A DNA stretch of 64,000 nucleotides, taken from contig NZ_SDSD01000003.1 of NCBI RefSeq assembly GCF_004798965.1, forward strand, positions 124,001 through 188,000, given 5' to 3'. The DNA comes from Onishia niordana (GTDB lineage Bacteria > Pseudomonadota > Gammaproteobacteria > Pseudomonadales > Halomonadaceae). Both the position numbers and the translations under genes were made by a program. This document shows, one piece after another, positions 28,534 through 38,328 of this stretch (position 1 is the first letter of the stretch; every line of letters begins with the position of its first letter). The notes beneath the pieces were generated by a model, which saw only the letters and a list, made by a program, of their open reading frames with translations, made no database searches and was not told where the DNA came from.

Positions 28534-29259
28534 ATGAACGGCAGTTGGCAGCATGAGCGGCATGGCAGCCGTACGCCGGCGGATGGTCGCGTCAGTGACG
28601 AGCAGATCGTCGAACAGGTCCGCCGGGCGGTGCTGATGCAGCGCCTGCCCCCAGGCACAAGACTGCCCGAGGTGGCATTGGGCGAGGCCTTCGGTGTCAG
28701 TCGCTCGGTGGTACGCAAGGCGCTGACCCGCCTGGTCGCCAATCATGTGGCCGTTCAGCGGCCCAATCAGGTAGCGCGGGTGGCATCACCCGACGTCGAC
28801 GAGACCCGTGAGATCTTCGCGGCACGCCGCCTGGTCGAGGGCGAGGTGGTGGCATTGTTGACCGGGACCTTGTCGGTGACCGTTCAGGAGCGGCTCGCGT
28901 CCCGGGTCGAGGCCGAGCGAACCGCTTTTGTGCGGGGTGACGAAGAGCAGCGCATCGAGGAGTCGCTGGCTTTTCACCACTGCCTGGCAGAGCATTCTCC
29001 CAATCGCATTCTCGGCGCCATGCTCAGCGACCTGATCCTGCGCACCTCCATCGTGATCGCCCTCTACAAACCGGCGGATCTGGAGTCCTGCTATCTGGAA
29101 GGCGATCACCAGGGATTGCTTGAGACGTTGGTCGCGGGAGCGCCTGACGCTGCTCGAGGCAGAATTGACGCGCACCTGAACGCGCTGGAGGCACTGTTGG
29201 ATCTTCATGCCCCGGTGGGAGCCATCGACCTCGGCGCCTTGTTCGCTGGCAACGCCTAG
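28534..29259 (+). CDS. GntR/FadR-family transcriptional regulator
   Basis: 241 residues from the ATG at 28534. The N-terminal winged helix has PGTRLPEVALGEAFGVSRSV followed by VRKALTRLVANHVAV. The C-terminal FCD ligand domain carries metal-binding-type residues around FHHCLAEHSPN and EGDHQGLLETL. FadR-subfamily members respond to carboxylate-like metabolites. It follows the RutR-like gene by 145 bp with its own promoter, and together they close the purine region, so a purine-breakdown intermediate is a plausible but unproven effector. The start codon has a weak ribosome site. Confidence 0.85.
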   Translation: MNGSWQHERHGSRTPADGRVSDEQIVEQVRRAVLMQRLPPGTRLPEVALGEAFGVSRSVVRKALTRLVANHVAVQRPNQVARVASPDVDETREIFAARRLVEGEVVALLTGTLSVTVQERLASRVEAERTAFVRGDEEQRIEESLAFHHCLAEHSPNRILGAMLSDLILRTSIVIALYKPADLESCYLEGDHQGLLETLVAGAPDAARGRIDAHLNALEALLDLHAPVGAIDLGALFAGNA

Positions 29260-29313
29260 ATCATCGATCTGGCGCGTCTTGGCACAGAGCTATTCCCTGG
29301 AGCGATTCTTCGG

Positions 29314-29365
29314 CGCTATTCCTAGAAACTATGCCTAGTAGCTATGCCCAGTAGCTATGCCTAAG
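29314..29365. repeat. 13-bp tandem repeat, four units
   Basis: Four head-to-tail units: CGCTATTCCTAGA, AACTATGCCTAGT, AGCTATGCCCAGT and AGCTATGCCTAAG. The last three differ at one to four positions and the first is more diverged. It lies in the 193-bp gap between the convergent GntR and YdcF-like genes. No function is evident. Confidence 0.7.
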
Positions 29366-29452
29366 AGCTGGTCTCCAGGGCTACCAACCGGACTCGCCGT
29401 GGTGGGAGTCGGAGCGAAGGACGTGGTGAGCATGGCTTCTGGGGCGGTGTTC

Positions 29453-30205
29453 TCAGTCGTGAAAGAGCCGCGCTCGCAGTGCATAGACGCTGCGACCCAG
29501 CCACTCATGCAGGGCCTGCGTGCTGTGGCGCAGGTGATACGCCCGGGGCAACCAGGCCCGCCAGCCGGCCGGTGGCGGACTGGCGAACTCGGTAGGAGCG
29601 GGCACGACGCTGAGCCCGGCGCGCTCGAAGGCCGGCACTGCCCGTGGCAGATGCCAGGCCTGGGATACCAGGGCCACTCGCGTGATGCCCTCGGATTCCA
29701 GTATTGCCGCGCTGTAGCGCGCATTTTCTGCGGTATTGCGGCTCTGCGTTTCCTGCCACCTGGCCGTCAGGCCAAAGCTCTCCCTAAGGGCCAGGGCCAT
29801 CAAGGTGGCTTCGGCTTTCGCTTCGCCATGCACCCGGCCACCGGTGACCAGCAGCGGCAGCCCACTTTGGCGGTGCAGGTGGGCGGCATAGCCCAGGCGG
29901 CGCCAAGTGGTGTTATTGGGCGCATCTCCCCAGCCAAACTCCGGGCTTTGATAATCACGCCCACCGCCCAGCACGACGATGGCCTTTGCGGTCTCGAGCT
30001 TGTCTGTTGTCAGCGTCGGGTAGGGCTCCAGGCCGCTGCGTAGCCAGTGGCTGGCGGTCGGGGTGGCGAGCCACAAGAGGCCTCCCACGCCAACCACCAG
30101 CATGATGGCTCCCAGCCAGGGCATGCGGCGCCATAGCAGTAACCCCAACACGCCCAGGACCACATTGATGGTGGGGGGGAGCAGCAGGTACTTGAGCCAG
30201 CTCAT
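29453..30205 (-). CDS. YdcF/SanA-like DUF218 membrane protein
   Basis: 250 residues from the ATG at 30205, preceded by AGGAGG. Two N-terminal helices (LLLPPTINVVLGVLGLLLW and LGAIMLVVGVGGLLWLA) anchor a periplasmic DUF218 domain. That domain has IVVLGGGRDYQSPEF, LLVTGG, SRNTAENARYSA and RVALVSQAWHLPRAVPAFERAG. The arrangement resembles E. coli ElyC, implicated in envelope or peptidoglycan-precursor homeostasis. It lies downstream of nth on the same strand with a 52-bp gap. Confidence 0.85.
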   Translation of the reverse strand: MSWLKYLLLPPTINVVLGVLGLLLWRRMPWLGAIMLVVGVGGLLWLATPTASHWLRSGLEPYPTLTTDKLETAKAIVVLGGGRDYQSPEFGWGDAPNNTTWRRLGYAAHLHRQSGLPLLVTGGRVHGEAKAEATLMALALRESFGLTARWQETQSRNTAENARYSAAILESEGITRVALVSQAWHLPRAVPAFERAGLSVVPAPTEFASPPPAGWRAWLPRAYHLRHSTQALHEWLGRSVYALRARLFHD

Positions 30206-30257
30206 GGGCGCCTCCTGTGTCGTTGGGGGGTGCCGGCGCCGCCGAGGGCAGGACGGT

Positions 30258-30896
30258 TCAGTCGAGATCCACTTTATCGGCAAACTCGCATAGATCCTCG
30301 ATCACGCAGCTGCCGCAGCGTGGCTTGCGGGCCACACAGGTATAGCGGCCGTGCAGGATCAGCCAGTGATGAGCGTCCTGGCGGAATTCTCGCGGCACAT
30401 GGCGCATCAGTTTCTTCTCGACCTCGAGCACGTCCTTGCCGGGGGCGATGCCAGTGCGATTCGAGACCCGAAAGATATGGGTATCGACGGCGATGGTTGG
30501 CTGACCGAAAGCGGTATTGAGAATCACATTAGCGGTCTTTCGACCCACCCCAGGCAGTGCTTCCAGGGCCTTGCGCGTGTTGGGTACCTCGCCGTTATGG
30601 CGCTCCACCAGTATTTGGCAAGTCTTCATCAGGTTCTCGGCCTTGGTGTTGTAAAGGCCGATGGTCTTGATGTGCTCCTTCAGGCCGTCGAGGCCCAGTG
30701 CCAGGATCGCCTCGGGGGTGTTGGCCACCGGGAAGAGGCGTGCGGTGGCCTTGTTGACGCCCACGTCGGTGGCCTGAGCGGATAGCAACACCGCGGCGAG
30801 CAGTTCGAAGGGTGACGCCCAGTTGAGCTCGGTGGTGGGCGCGGGCATGTGCTCGCGCAGGCGCGTGAAGATCTCGTGGCGTTTCTGGGCGTTCAT
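30258..30896 (-). CDS. nth: Endonuclease III (DNA glycosylase/AP lyase)
   Basis: 212 residues from the ATG at 30896 (MNAQKRHEIF). The helix-hairpin-helix with the catalytic Lys is LPGVGRKTANVIL, the catalytic Asp is in VDTHIFRV, and the C-terminal 4Fe-4S loop has Cys spacing C-x6-C-x2-C-x5-C (from CVARKPRC to EDLC). It removes oxidised pyrimidines and nicks abasic sites. It follows rnfE by 76 bp, the same rnf-nth linkage found in E. coli and many gammaproteobacteria. Confidence 0.95.
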   Translation of the reverse strand: MNAQKRHEIFTRLREHMPAPTTELNWASPFELLAAVLLSAQATDVGVNKATARLFPVANTPEAILALGLDGLKEHIKTIGLYNTKAENLMKTCQILVERHNGEVPNTRKALEALPGVGRKTANVILNTAFGQPTIAVDTHIFRVSNRTGIAPGKDVLEVEKKLMRHVPREFRQDAHHWLILHGRYTCVARKPRCGSCVIEDLCEFADKVDLD

Positions 30897-30972
30897 GGTG
30901 TATCCGTTGTGGTGTCTTGGCGGTTCGGTGGCCGTCGCCGCGGCGTCTGTCGTTGTGATGTCGGGCGAGTGC

Positions 30973-31677
30973 TCAGCGGATGGTGCCGGTGACCCTGACG
31001 CGCCGGCTCTCGGCGGGCGCGTCTGTCCGGGTCGCGGCGCGGCGACGCGCCTGACGATCATCGATCAGGTTCTTCAGGGCGATCAGCAGCCCCGTGGCGA
31101 AGAAGGCGCCGGGCGGCAGTACCAGGAACAGGAAGTCGTAGTCGGGAAAGACGGTGATGCCCCAGCCTGCGGCGATGGGGCCAAGCAGCAGGTCCATGCC
31201 GGTGAAAAGCGTGCCCTGACCGAAGAGCTCGCGGACGGCCCCCAGCACCACCAGTACTGCGGCGAAGCCGAGCCCCATCATCAGGCCGTCGGTGGCCGCC
31301 GGCAGTACCGGGTTCTTGGCGGCGAAACCGTCGGCCCGGCCGAGGATCGCGCAGTTGGTGACGATCAGCGGGATGAAGATGCCCAGAATCTGATGCAGCT
31401 CATAGGTGTAGGCCTGCATCAGCAGGTCGGCGCAGGTGACGAAGGCGGCGATGATCATCACGAAGGCGGGCAGGCGCACCGTATCGGGCACATGGTGACG
31501 GATCAGCGACACCGCAACATTGGAACCGACCAGCACCAGCAGCGTCGCGAGACCCAGGCCCAGGGCATTGACCACGCTGCCGCTCACGGCAAGCAGTGGA
31601 CACAAGCCCAGCAGCTGCACCAGCGCCGGGTTGTTGGCCCACAGGCCGTTGCGGGCGAGCTCGTTGAATTGGCTCAT
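30973..31677 (-). CDS. rnfE: Rnf/Rsx electron transport complex subunit E
   Basis: 234 residues with six membrane helices. Family motifs near the N-terminus are [20 protein letters not shown] and [17 protein letters not shown] in the middle. RnfE pairs with RnfA in the membrane around a shared iron-sulfur site; the Cys residues in LGLCPLL and VTNCAIL are the expected ligands. The C-terminal tail is basic and longer than in E. coli. The ATG overlaps the rnfG stop. The subunit is part of a ferredoxin:NAD-type oxidoreductase, or of the SoxR-reducing complex, coupled to Na or H movement. Confidence 0.94.
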   Translation of the reverse strand: MSQFNELARNGLWANNPALVQLLGLCPLLAVSGSVVNALGLGLATLLVLVGSNVAVSLIRHHVPDTVRLPAFVMIIAAFVTCADLLMQAYTYELHQILGIFIPLIVTNCAILGRADGFAAKNPVLPAATDGLMMGLGFAAVLVVLGAVRELFGQGTLFTGMDLLLGPIAAGWGITVFPDYDFLFLVLPPGAFFATGLLIALKNLIDDRQARRRAATRTDAPAESRRVRVTGTIR

Positions 31678-32378
31678 GGCGCCTCTCCCTCCGGGTGTGT
31701 GGCTTCACTGGGGCGATCGACGGCTGCTTCGCCGAAGAGGCGCGCCTGATGATCGCGCACATAGCCAAGGGTGCGTTTCACGGCAGCAACCACGGCGCGG
31801 GGCGTGATGGTGGCACCCGTAAAGGCGTCGAACTCGCCGCCATCCTTGCCCACCGCCCAGCCGGCGGGGCCCGGGTCGCTCAACGAGTGCCCTGAGAAGT
31901 CCTTAATCCAGTCGCTCTTGCGCGCCTCGATGGCGTCGCCGAGCCCCGGCGTTTCTTGATGGTGGGTCACGCGCACGCCACTGATAGTACCGACTTTTGT
32001 GACGCCGACCAGCAGCTCGATGTCCCCGCTGTAGCCGTCTGGAGCGATCACCGGCAGCACCACGGCGACCGCGGTGTCTCGCTGTGCCCGCCAGGCGGTG
32101 AAGGGCGCGTCCTGGCCAAGGGCCGTGCTTGCCGGCAGGGTGATTTCACTGTCGAGCAGGCGTTCGACCCCGAGGTCGGAAAGGGGCGCCGGCAGCACCT
32201 CGAGCAGTTGACGGTGCTGACTCGCCAGACGATTGGTCTCGATACGCTCGGCGGTCAATGCTCGGGTACCGGCGACGATGCCGGCCGTCAGCATGGCGAA
32301 GAGGCCTAGGCCAACCGCACCGCGCAGGACGGCGCGGCGCATTGGCGCGCTTGTCGACTGATCCGAGGGGGCGCTCAT
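31674..32378 (-). CDS. rnfG: Rnf/Rsx complex subunit G (covalent FMN)
   Basis: 234 residues: one N-terminal helix (about residues 16-37) and a periplasmic FMN-binding domain. The flavinylation motif is in [15 protein letters not shown], where the Thr of TGAT takes FMN by phosphoester linkage from ApbE. Spacing to its neighbours is by 4-bp ATGA overlaps on both sides. Length is normal. Confidence 0.94.
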   Translation of the reverse strand: MSAPSDQSTSAPMRRAVLRGAVGLGLFAMLTAGIVAGTRALTAERIETNRLASQHRQLLEVLPAPLSDLGVERLLDSEITLPASTALGQDAPFTAWRAQRDTAVAVVLPVIAPDGYSGDIELLVGVTKVGTISGVRVTHHQETPGLGDAIEARKSDWIKDFSGHSLSDPGPAGWAVGKDGGEFDAFTGATITPRAVVAAVKRTLGYVRDHQARLFGEAAVDRPSEATHPEGEAP

Positions 32379-33457
32379 GAGGCCTCCTCGTCATCGAGTT
32401 GTACTACCTTGATGCCTCGGTTGGGCCGTGCGTGTCCCTGGGTACGCGGCTGGGTATAGTAATCGATGAAGGGCACGGCGAAGTTCATTAATAGCACGGC
32501 GAAGGCCACGGCATCCGGGTAGGCGCCGACATCGCGGATCAGCACCACCAGTAAGCCGATGCCCGCCCCATAGTAGAGTTTGCCCTTGCGGCTGGTCGCG
32601 GCGCTGACCGGGTCGGTGGCGATGAAGAAGGCGCCAAACACCGCGGCTCCGTTCAGCCAATGAAAGGCCGGCGAACCATGGTGGCTTGGGTCGGCGGCAT
32701 ACAAGAGCGTTGCCAGTAGGCCCATGGCGGCGAGCATGGATACGGGGATCTGCCAGCCGATCAGGCGCTTGTAGAGAAGCAGCGTCCCCCCGGCAAGCCA
32801 GGCCAGGGCAACATTGCGCCAGGCTGTCTGAGTGCCCTCGGGCAAGGGGGTGGTTGCCCAGAACTCGCTTGCGAGCATGGCCTCTGGCTTGTGCTTGAAG
32901 GCATCCAGTGGCGTGGCACCGCTCCAGGCATCGGGGCCGAGGCTTCCGTCGAGTTCGCTGTTGAAGCCAATGATGCGGACCAAGAGGTCGCCAAATGAAA
33001 GCCCGTCGGGGCCGACGATCCCATGCGGCGCGCTCCACTGGGTCATGGCCGCCGGGAAGCTGATCAGCAGCAATGCATAGCCGACCATTGCTGGGTTGAA
33101 GGGATTCTGGCCCAGGCCGCCATAGAGCTGCTTGGCGACGACGATGGCGGCCACCATGCCGACCAGAATCAGCCACAGGCTGGTTCCCGGCGGCAGTGAG
33201 GCGCCGAGCAAGACGCCGCTGACCAGGGCGCTGTTGTCGGCAACAACCGGACGCACCCGTCGGCGGCGCAGGCGCAGCACCAGCGCCTCGAGGCCCATAC
33301 CCAGGCCGGCGGCAAGCAGGACGTTGGTCAGTACGCCGAGGCCGAAGTGCCAGGTCAGGACGGTGATGCCGGGTAGAGTGGCCAGCAGCAACCAGCTCAT
33401 GACGCGGCCAGTGTCCGCAGGCTGAGGGCTTACCTGGCTCTGGTGCATCAGGCTCAT
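32375..33457 (-). CDS. rnfD: Rnf/Rsx complex subunit D (covalent FMN)
   Basis: 360 residues with about nine membrane helices. The flavinylation motif is in PDAWSGATPLDAF (Thr of SGAT). QNPFNPAMVGYALLLISFP and FGAFFIATDPVSAATS are the other family signatures. It conducts electrons across the membrane and is thought to couple this to ion movement. Overlaps with rnfC and rnfG are 4 bp each. Confidence 0.95.
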   Translation of the reverse strand: MSLMHQSQVSPQPADTGRVMSWLLLATLPGITVLTWHFGLGVLTNVLLAAGLGMGLEALVLRLRRRRVRPVVADNSALVSGVLLGASLPPGTSLWLILVGMVAAIVVAKQLYGGLGQNPFNPAMVGYALLLISFPAAMTQWSAPHGIVGPDGLSFGDLLVRIIGFNSELDGSLGPDAWSGATPLDAFKHKPEAMLASEFWATTPLPEGTQTAWRNVALAWLAGGTLLLYKRLIGWQIPVSMLAAMGLLATLLYAADPSHHGSPAFHWLNGAAVFGAFFIATDPVSAATSRKGKLYYGAGIGLLVVLIRDVGAYPDAVAFAVLLMNFAVPFIDYYTQPRTQGHARPNRGIKVVQLDDEEAS

Positions 33458-35262
33458 TCAGCGCGCTCCCGGTCAGTGTCCATTGAGGAATCAGAGGTGG
33501 CTTCTGCGGCTGCCTCTTTGGCGGCGGCCATTCTCGCTTCGATGGCGGCGAGGTTTTCGCGGGCGGTGGCAAGTTGAACCTCGAGATCCTGAATCTCGTC
33601 GGCGTTCTGAGCTTGTCCCTGGCCGCCGCCGGACTGGCTAACCCGGGTCAGTACCTTCTCGGCCTTGCGCACGGCAGCCTTGGCCGCTGCATGGGCAATG
33701 CGTAGCGACTTGAGGTCAGCGTCGTTGGCGCTTGGTGAAGAAGCCGCCGATGAGGTCTGGGAGGTCGTGGGCGGTTCCTTGCTCGCCGCCTTGGCGGATT
33801 CCGCTTTAGGTCGCCGGCTGGCCTGAGTGCGCGCCTGTCGCCGTGCGTCTTTTTCGGCGGCCTCGCGCGCCAGGCGAGCCTGGCGGAACTCGAAACGATG
33901 TTTGGCATGCTCGGCCTTTTGCGCCTCAAAGGCGCGGGCGCGAATATCGCTCTTGGCGGCACGGTAATAATCGACCAGCGGAATGTGGCTCGGGCAGACG
34001 AAGCTGCAGGCACCACATTCGATGCAGTCGAAGAGATTGAACAATTCGGCCTTGTCATGCTCTTGAGACTTGGCGAACCAGTAGAGCTGCTGCGGTAACA
34101 GGCTGGCGGGACAGGCCTCCTCACAGGCGCCGCAGCGGATACAGGGTTGTTCCACCGGCGGTGCTGGTAGCTCAATGGTGCTGGCGGCGATCAGGCAGTT
34201 GCTCGACTTGACCAGCGGCAGGTCGAGATGGGCGAGTTCCATGCCCATCATCGGGCCACCCATCACCAGTCGGGCGAGGCTTGCCTCGTCAAGGCCGGCG
34301 GCGTCGAGTAATTCCGTCATGGGCGTCCCCAGGCGAGCCTCGACGTTACCCGGGCGGGCGAGGGCTTCCCCCGTCAGGGTGACGATGCGCGAGACCATCG
34401 GGCGGCCGTCGCGCACCGCCTGGAGAGCGGCGCGCAGGGTGCCGGGGTTGTGACAGAGCACGCCAACGTCTGCCGGCAGTCCTCGGCTGGGTACCTCGCG
34501 ATTGAGCAGACGTTTGATCAGCTGCTTCTCGCCACCGCTTGGGTAGCGGGCGGGGAAGGCCTTTAGGGTGATCTCAAGAGAATCCCTGTTGCCGGCCTTG
34601 ATGGCCGCTTTCAGCGCGGCGGCAGCGTCGGGTTTGTCGTCCTCGATGCCGATGATGATCCGCTCGGCGCCGCTTAAGTGCGCCATCAGGCGGGCACCCT
34701 CCAGAACATCTGCAGCATGCTCGCGCAGGGTCATGTCATCGGCGCTGATGTAGGGCTCGCACTCGGCGGCGTTGATTACCAGCGTGTCGATGGCGTGGCG
34801 CTCGCGCACCCGGGCCTTGACCTGGGTGGGGAACCCCGCACCGCCGAGACCCACGACCCCTGACGCCGTAAGGCGAGCATGCAGGGTGGCGTCATCGGTA
34901 TGGCGCCAGTCAAGGGCGGGTAGCCGTTCCCAGTCGTCGCGTATGCCATCACCTTCGATGACGATGCAAGTCTCACTGAGGCCGCCGGGATGCGGCACGC
35001 GGCGTGATTCGATGGCGATGATCTCACCGCTGATACTGGCATGGACATCGGCGCTAATCAGGCCTTGGGCTCGAGCGATCAGCGTACCGGTGGCCACCCG
35101 GTCGCCGACTGCCACGCAGGGCTCGGCAGGCTGGCCGATGTGTTGGCCAAGCGGCAGCACCACCCGCTTCGGCAGCGCGGCCGTCGCAATCGGGTGGCGG
35201 GTGGAACGGGTCTTGCGGGCCGGAGGATGAATGCCGCCAGGGAAATCGAACGCCTTAGCCAT
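33454..35262 (-). CDS. rnfC: Rnf/Rsx complex subunit C (NADH, FMN and 4Fe-4S)
   Basis: 602 residues. The N-terminus FPGGIHPP and the NADH/FMN-binding domain ([26 protein letters not shown]) are followed by two 4Fe-4S motifs, [12 protein letters not shown] and [13 protein letters not shown] charged Ala/Lys/Glu-rich tail of about 160 residues, a common low-complexity extension in gammaproteobacterial RnfC, ends the protein; here it includes Ser/Thr-rich linkers. GGAGG precedes the ATG. Confidence 0.95.
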   Translation of the reverse strand: MAKAFDFPGGIHPPARKTRSTRHPIATAALPKRVVLPLGQHIGQPAEPCVAVGDRVATGTLIARAQGLISADVHASISGEIIAIESRRVPHPGGLSETCIVIEGDGIRDDWERLPALDWRHTDDATLHARLTASGVVGLGGAGFPTQVKARVRERHAIDTLVINAAECEPYISADDMTLREHAADVLEGARLMAHLSGAERIIIGIEDDKPDAAAALKAAIKAGNRDSLEITLKAFPARYPSGGEKQLIKRLLNREVPSRGLPADVGVLCHNPGTLRAALQAVRDGRPMVSRIVTLTGEALARPGNVEARLGTPMTELLDAAGLDEASLARLVMGGPMMGMELAHLDLPLVKSSNCLIAASTIELPAPPVEQPCIRCGACEEACPASLLPQQLYWFAKSQEHDKAELFNLFDCIECGACSFVCPSHIPLVDYYRAAKSDIRARAFEAQKAEHAKHRFEFRQARLAREAAEKDARRQARTQASRRPKAESAKAASKEPPTTSQTSSAASSPSANDADLKSLRIAHAAAKAAVRKAEKVLTRVSQSGGGQGQAQNADEIQDLEVQLATARENLAAIEARMAAAKEAAAEATSDSSMDTDRERAE

Positions 35263-35878
35263 GTGTGGCCTCCCGAGGCGTATGCGCCCGGTCGCTTACA
35301 ATCAGCTGCGCTGCGGGGCGATGGCCCGGGCCGGCGGGAAGGGGCGGTTGCCAGGCGTCGATGGCGTCATCGCGGGCAATCATGTCGATACAGTCGACGG
35401 GGCATGGGTCGAGGCACAGGTCACAGCCGGTGCATTCGTCGGCGATCACGGTGTGCATGTGCTTGGCGGCACCGAGAATCGCATCGACCGGGCAAGCCTG
35501 AATGCACTTGGTGCAGCCGATACATTCGTCCTCGCGGATGTAAGCGACGCGGGGTGCATCCTGCGCCTCGCCGTCCAGCGGCGACGCCTCACGGCCAAGC
35601 AGGTCCGCCAGGGCGGCGATAGTGGCATCGCCGCCGGGCGGGCACTTGTTGATGGCATCGCCTCCACTGATGGCCTCGGCGTAGGGCTTGCAGCCGGGGT
35701 AGCCACACTGGCCGCACTGGGTCTGCGGCAACAGGGCATCGATGCGCTCGACCAGTGGGTCACCTTCAACCCGAAATCGCTCGCCGGCATACCCGAGCAG
35801 CGCGCCGAAGGCCACCGACAGCCCGGCGAGGGCGAAGATGGCGGCAAGCATGCCGTGGTCGTTGATCCACTCGATCAT
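35255..35878 (-). CDS. rnfB: Rnf/Rsx complex subunit B (ferredoxin-like)
   Basis: 207 residues. An N-terminal membrane helix is followed by the Fe-S domain [19 protein letters not shown] and then two ferredoxin motifs, [12 protein letters not shown] and [12 protein letters not shown]. RnfB is the entry or exit point for ferredoxin electrons. AGGGGT precedes the ATG; it overlaps rnfC by 8 bp and begins 3 bp after rnfA. Confidence 0.95.
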   Translation of the reverse strand: MIEWINDHGMLAAIFALAGLSVAFGALLGYAGERFRVEGDPLVERIDALLPQTQCGQCGYPGCKPYAEAISGGDAINKCPPGGDATIAALADLLGREASPLDGEAQDAPRVAYIREDECIGCTKCIQACPVDAILGAAKHMHTVIADECTGCDLCLDPCPVDCIDMIARDDAIDAWQPPLPAGPGHRPAAQLIVSDRAHTPREATHG

Positions 35879-35881
35879 ATG

Positions 35882-36472
35882 TTACCCCTGACCGACTTGG
35901 ACGAGGCCGGAGAAGCCCATGAAGGCCAGTGACATCAGACTGGCGGTGATCATGGCGATGGCGGCGCCCTGGAAGGGGCGGGGCACATCGGCGACGGCCA
36001 GACGTTCGCGCATGGCGGCAAATAGCACCAGCACCAGCGAGAAGCCCAGAGCGGCGCCGAAGCCATAGAGGGCGGCTTCCATGAAGCTTGATTGACGATT
36101 GAGCGACAGCAAGGCCACCCCCAGCACCGCGCAGTTGGTGGTAATCAGCGGCAAAAAGATACCGAGTACCTGATGAAGCACCGGGCTCACCTTTTTCACC
36201 ATCAGTTCGGTGAACTGCACGATTACCGCGATCACCATAATGAAGGCAATCGTGCGCAGGTATTCAAGCCCTAACGGGGCCAGCAGGTAATGAAAGGTCA
36301 GGTAACTGGCCACCGACGATAGGGTCAGTACGAAGGTGGTGGCCAGCGACATGCCCATCGCGGATTCCAGCTTGTTGGACACGCCCATGAAAGGGCAGAG
36401 CCCGAGAAACTGCACCAGCACGAAGTTGTTGACCAGCGCCGTGCTGACCAGAATCAGGAAGTAGTGGGTCAT
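35882..36472 (-). CDS. rnfA: Rnf/Rsx complex subunit A
   Basis: 196 residues with six membrane helices. The signature [19 protein letters not shown] carries one Fe-S Cys and [13 protein letters not shown] the other. It is the partner of RnfE and the first gene of rnfABCDGE-nth. The operon lies 121 bp downstream of a diguanylate cyclase gene on the same strand, with a TATAAT -10 box in between. Confidence 0.95.
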   Translation of the reverse strand: MTHYFLILVSTALVNNFVLVQFLGLCPFMGVSNKLESAMGMSLATTFVLTLSSVASYLTFHYLLAPLGLEYLRTIAFIMVIAVIVQFTELMVKKVSPVLHQVLGIFLPLITTNCAVLGVALLSLNRQSSFMEAALYGFGAALGFSLVLVLFAAMRERLAVADVPRPFQGAAIAMITASLMSLAFMGFSGLVQVGQG

Positions 36473-36544
36473 GGCCCGCCCATGCCGCGAAAATGAAACA
36501 TCATGAGGGAGACACCGCTATGTGTCAGCGATGGCAAAGCGGGA

Positions 36545-36550
36545 ATTATA
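36545..36550 (-). promoter_or_regulatory. -10 box of the rnf operon
   Basis: A perfect TATAAT on the minus strand, 73 bp upstream of the rnfA start. No good -35 hexamer stands 16-18 bases further up, so the promoter may need an activator or be extended in another way. Confidence 0.45.
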
Positions 36551-36593
36551 GCGCGGGGGAGGTTTGCATCATACCGGGCGGCGACGCCAGTCC

Positions 36594-38159
36594 TCAGACA
36601 TAGTCCGGTTCACTGGCCGCCATGACGCGGTTGCGTCCGGCTTCCTTGGCCGCATAAAGCGCCCGGTCGGCTGCCTCGATCAACGCTGCCGCATCCAGGG
36701 GGTGCTCGAATACACTGCAGGCAACCCCGGCGCTGATGGTCACCACCTGGTCAGTATGCGGAACTGCCAAGGCCTCAATGGCCTCGCGTAGCCGGTCGGC
36801 ACACGCTAAGGCGGCTTGTTGCGAGGTGCCTGGCAGGATGGCCGTGAACTCTTCTCCGCCGGTGCGCGCTACCAGCTGATCGGCCCGGTCGAAATGTTCG
36901 CTCATCACCCCTGCCAGCGTCTGAAGGCAGGTATCACCGGTTGGATGGCCGAAGCGATCATTGAAGGCCTTGAAATGATCAATATCCATCATGATGAGTG
37001 CAGTAGGTTGCTGTAGATGGCTATCGGTTGCCAGCGATATCGACAGGTGTTCATCGAAGCGCCGCCGATTGGCAAGCCCCGTGAGGGGGTCATGTTCGGA
37101 GAGCTGGACCAGGTCGGCTGTCTGCTTTCGCTGAAACTCGATGAGCTGCTGGAAGTGGCGTGCCAGGGCACCGATTTCGTCCTTTCGTTTCTGAAGTGAC
37201 GCTGGCACATCGGTGCGGTCAGCTTGCTTCGCGCGATGGGTGAACGCAGCAAAGAGGCGAAGCGGATTGAGAACGATGCGCTCAAGCAACCACAGCACGA
37301 CCAGAACGACCAAGGCGATAAGGCAAACGGTCCAGGCCAGCCCCATTTCAAACGCCTCGACGCTCATGTTCAGGTGCTGGCGTGGCAAGTCGATTGCAAG
37401 CGTCAGTTCCTCACCCGCTGGCGTAGCTGGGATAAGACGGCTAGCGCGCATGATGTCCTCGTTTATGCGCTGAAGGCTGGGGGGGGGCACCGTGCCAGTA
37501 GCGTTGTGCACAGTGGCAGCCAAGCCGGTGCTGTTGCGAAGCTTCTGAAGCCAATCTTCACTCATGGGTCGGGCCATGGCTAACCAGCCAGCGATAGGGC
37601 CACTGCCGTCACTACGAACTATTGGCTGGATGCTGACCAACGCCATCTGGGGCTTGGTCTGGAGCCAGGTCATGCCAGTGTCTTGTGTGCTTTGCTCGAT
37701 GCGCTTCTGCACGGTCTCAAGGAAGGTTCGAGTCCACTGACAGGACGCTCTTCGCTCGTTACAGTTTCGGTATTGGCCCATCGTCGGGTCTAATCCGCCC
37801 AACCAGAAGGGCATGCCGGAGGGCGTAAAAAAGGCGATCAGGTTCAAGTTGGCATCGGTGAAGATGGCCGCGCCATTGATATTGGATGCCAGGAACTGCA
37901 GATTACCGTCTTGCATGAAACGATAGCTGTCGTCCCAGGCAGCCCAGTCCTTGCTGAGCACTTCCAAGTGACGTAATTCATTATCGATGGCGCGCTGGGC
38001 CCGCTCTAGAGATTCCTTACCTTGCATGTCTTCAATACGCAGCAGCTCCGGCATTAGTGAATAGCGTGTAAAGGCAGCTAGCGCGATGAGTGCCACAACC
38101 AAGAGTCCCAGCAAGGTGAGGACAAATCGGTAACGCAAGGAATGTAGAGCTGAGCGCAT
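36594..38159 (-). CDS. Membrane diguanylate cyclase, CHASE4-HAMP-GGDEF
   Basis: 521 residues from the ATG at 38159, chosen because GGCGGA lies six bases before it. An N-terminal helix (about residues 11-30), a periplasmic CHASE4-type sensor of about 230 residues (KDWAAWDDSYRFM is typical), a second helix (about 265-290), HAMP and then GGDEF follow. The active-site loop is GGEEF, so catalysis (two GTP to c-di-GMP) is expected. The inhibitory site reads RADQ where the active form has RxxD, so product feedback is probably lost. It lies between metG and rnfA. It is one possible source of the c-di-GMP that the Alg44-like PilZ protein 8 kb away would sense. Confidence 0.9.
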   Translation of the reverse strand: MRSALHSLRYRFVLTLLGLLVVALIALAAFTRYSLMPELLRIEDMQGKESLERAQRAIDNELRHLEVLSKDWAAWDDSYRFMQDGNLQFLASNINGAAIFTDANLNLIAFFTPSGMPFWLGGLDPTMGQYRNCNERRASCQWTRTFLETVQKRIEQSTQDTGMTWLQTKPQMALVSIQPIVRSDGSGPIAGWLAMARPMSEDWLQKLRNSTGLAATVHNATGTVPPPSLQRINEDIMRASRLIPATPAGEELTLAIDLPRQHLNMSVEAFEMGLAWTVCLIALVVLVVLWLLERIVLNPLRLFAAFTHRAKQADRTDVPASLQKRKDEIGALARHFQQLIEFQRKQTADLVQLSEHDPLTGLANRRRFDEHLSISLATDSHLQQPTALIMMDIDHFKAFNDRFGHPTGDTCLQTLAGVMSEHFDRADQLVARTGGEEFTAILPGTSQQAALACADRLREAIEALAVPHTDQVVTISAGVACSVFEHPLDAAALIEAADRALYAAKEAGRNRVMAASEPDYV

Positions 38160-38274
38160 GGGCATTCCGCCGGATGATAGTAAAGGCAGTGGTCACCAGT
38201 GACCGAAAGTGCCGGTAACAGATACATGTATCGACCCCAGTCGCACCAGCTTGAATAATCGGCAGACCCTTTAC

Positions 38275-38303
38275 AAAAAAACGCGGCCTTGGCCGCGTTT
38301 TTT
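38275..38303. terminator. Rho-independent terminator after metG
   Basis: CGCGGCC-TT-GGCCGCG flanked by seven A and six T, so it works in both directions. It lies 26 bp beyond the metG stop on the minus strand and upstream of the diguanylate cyclase gene. Confidence 0.9.
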
Positions 38304-38328
38304 GCGTTGTACAAGACAGTATAGTGAC

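Noticed and set aside
33454-33900. Internal repeat or separate gene in the charged tail of rnfC
   Set aside because: Ala/Lys/Glu-rich tails are common in gammaproteobacterial RnfC and stay in frame with the rest of the protein.
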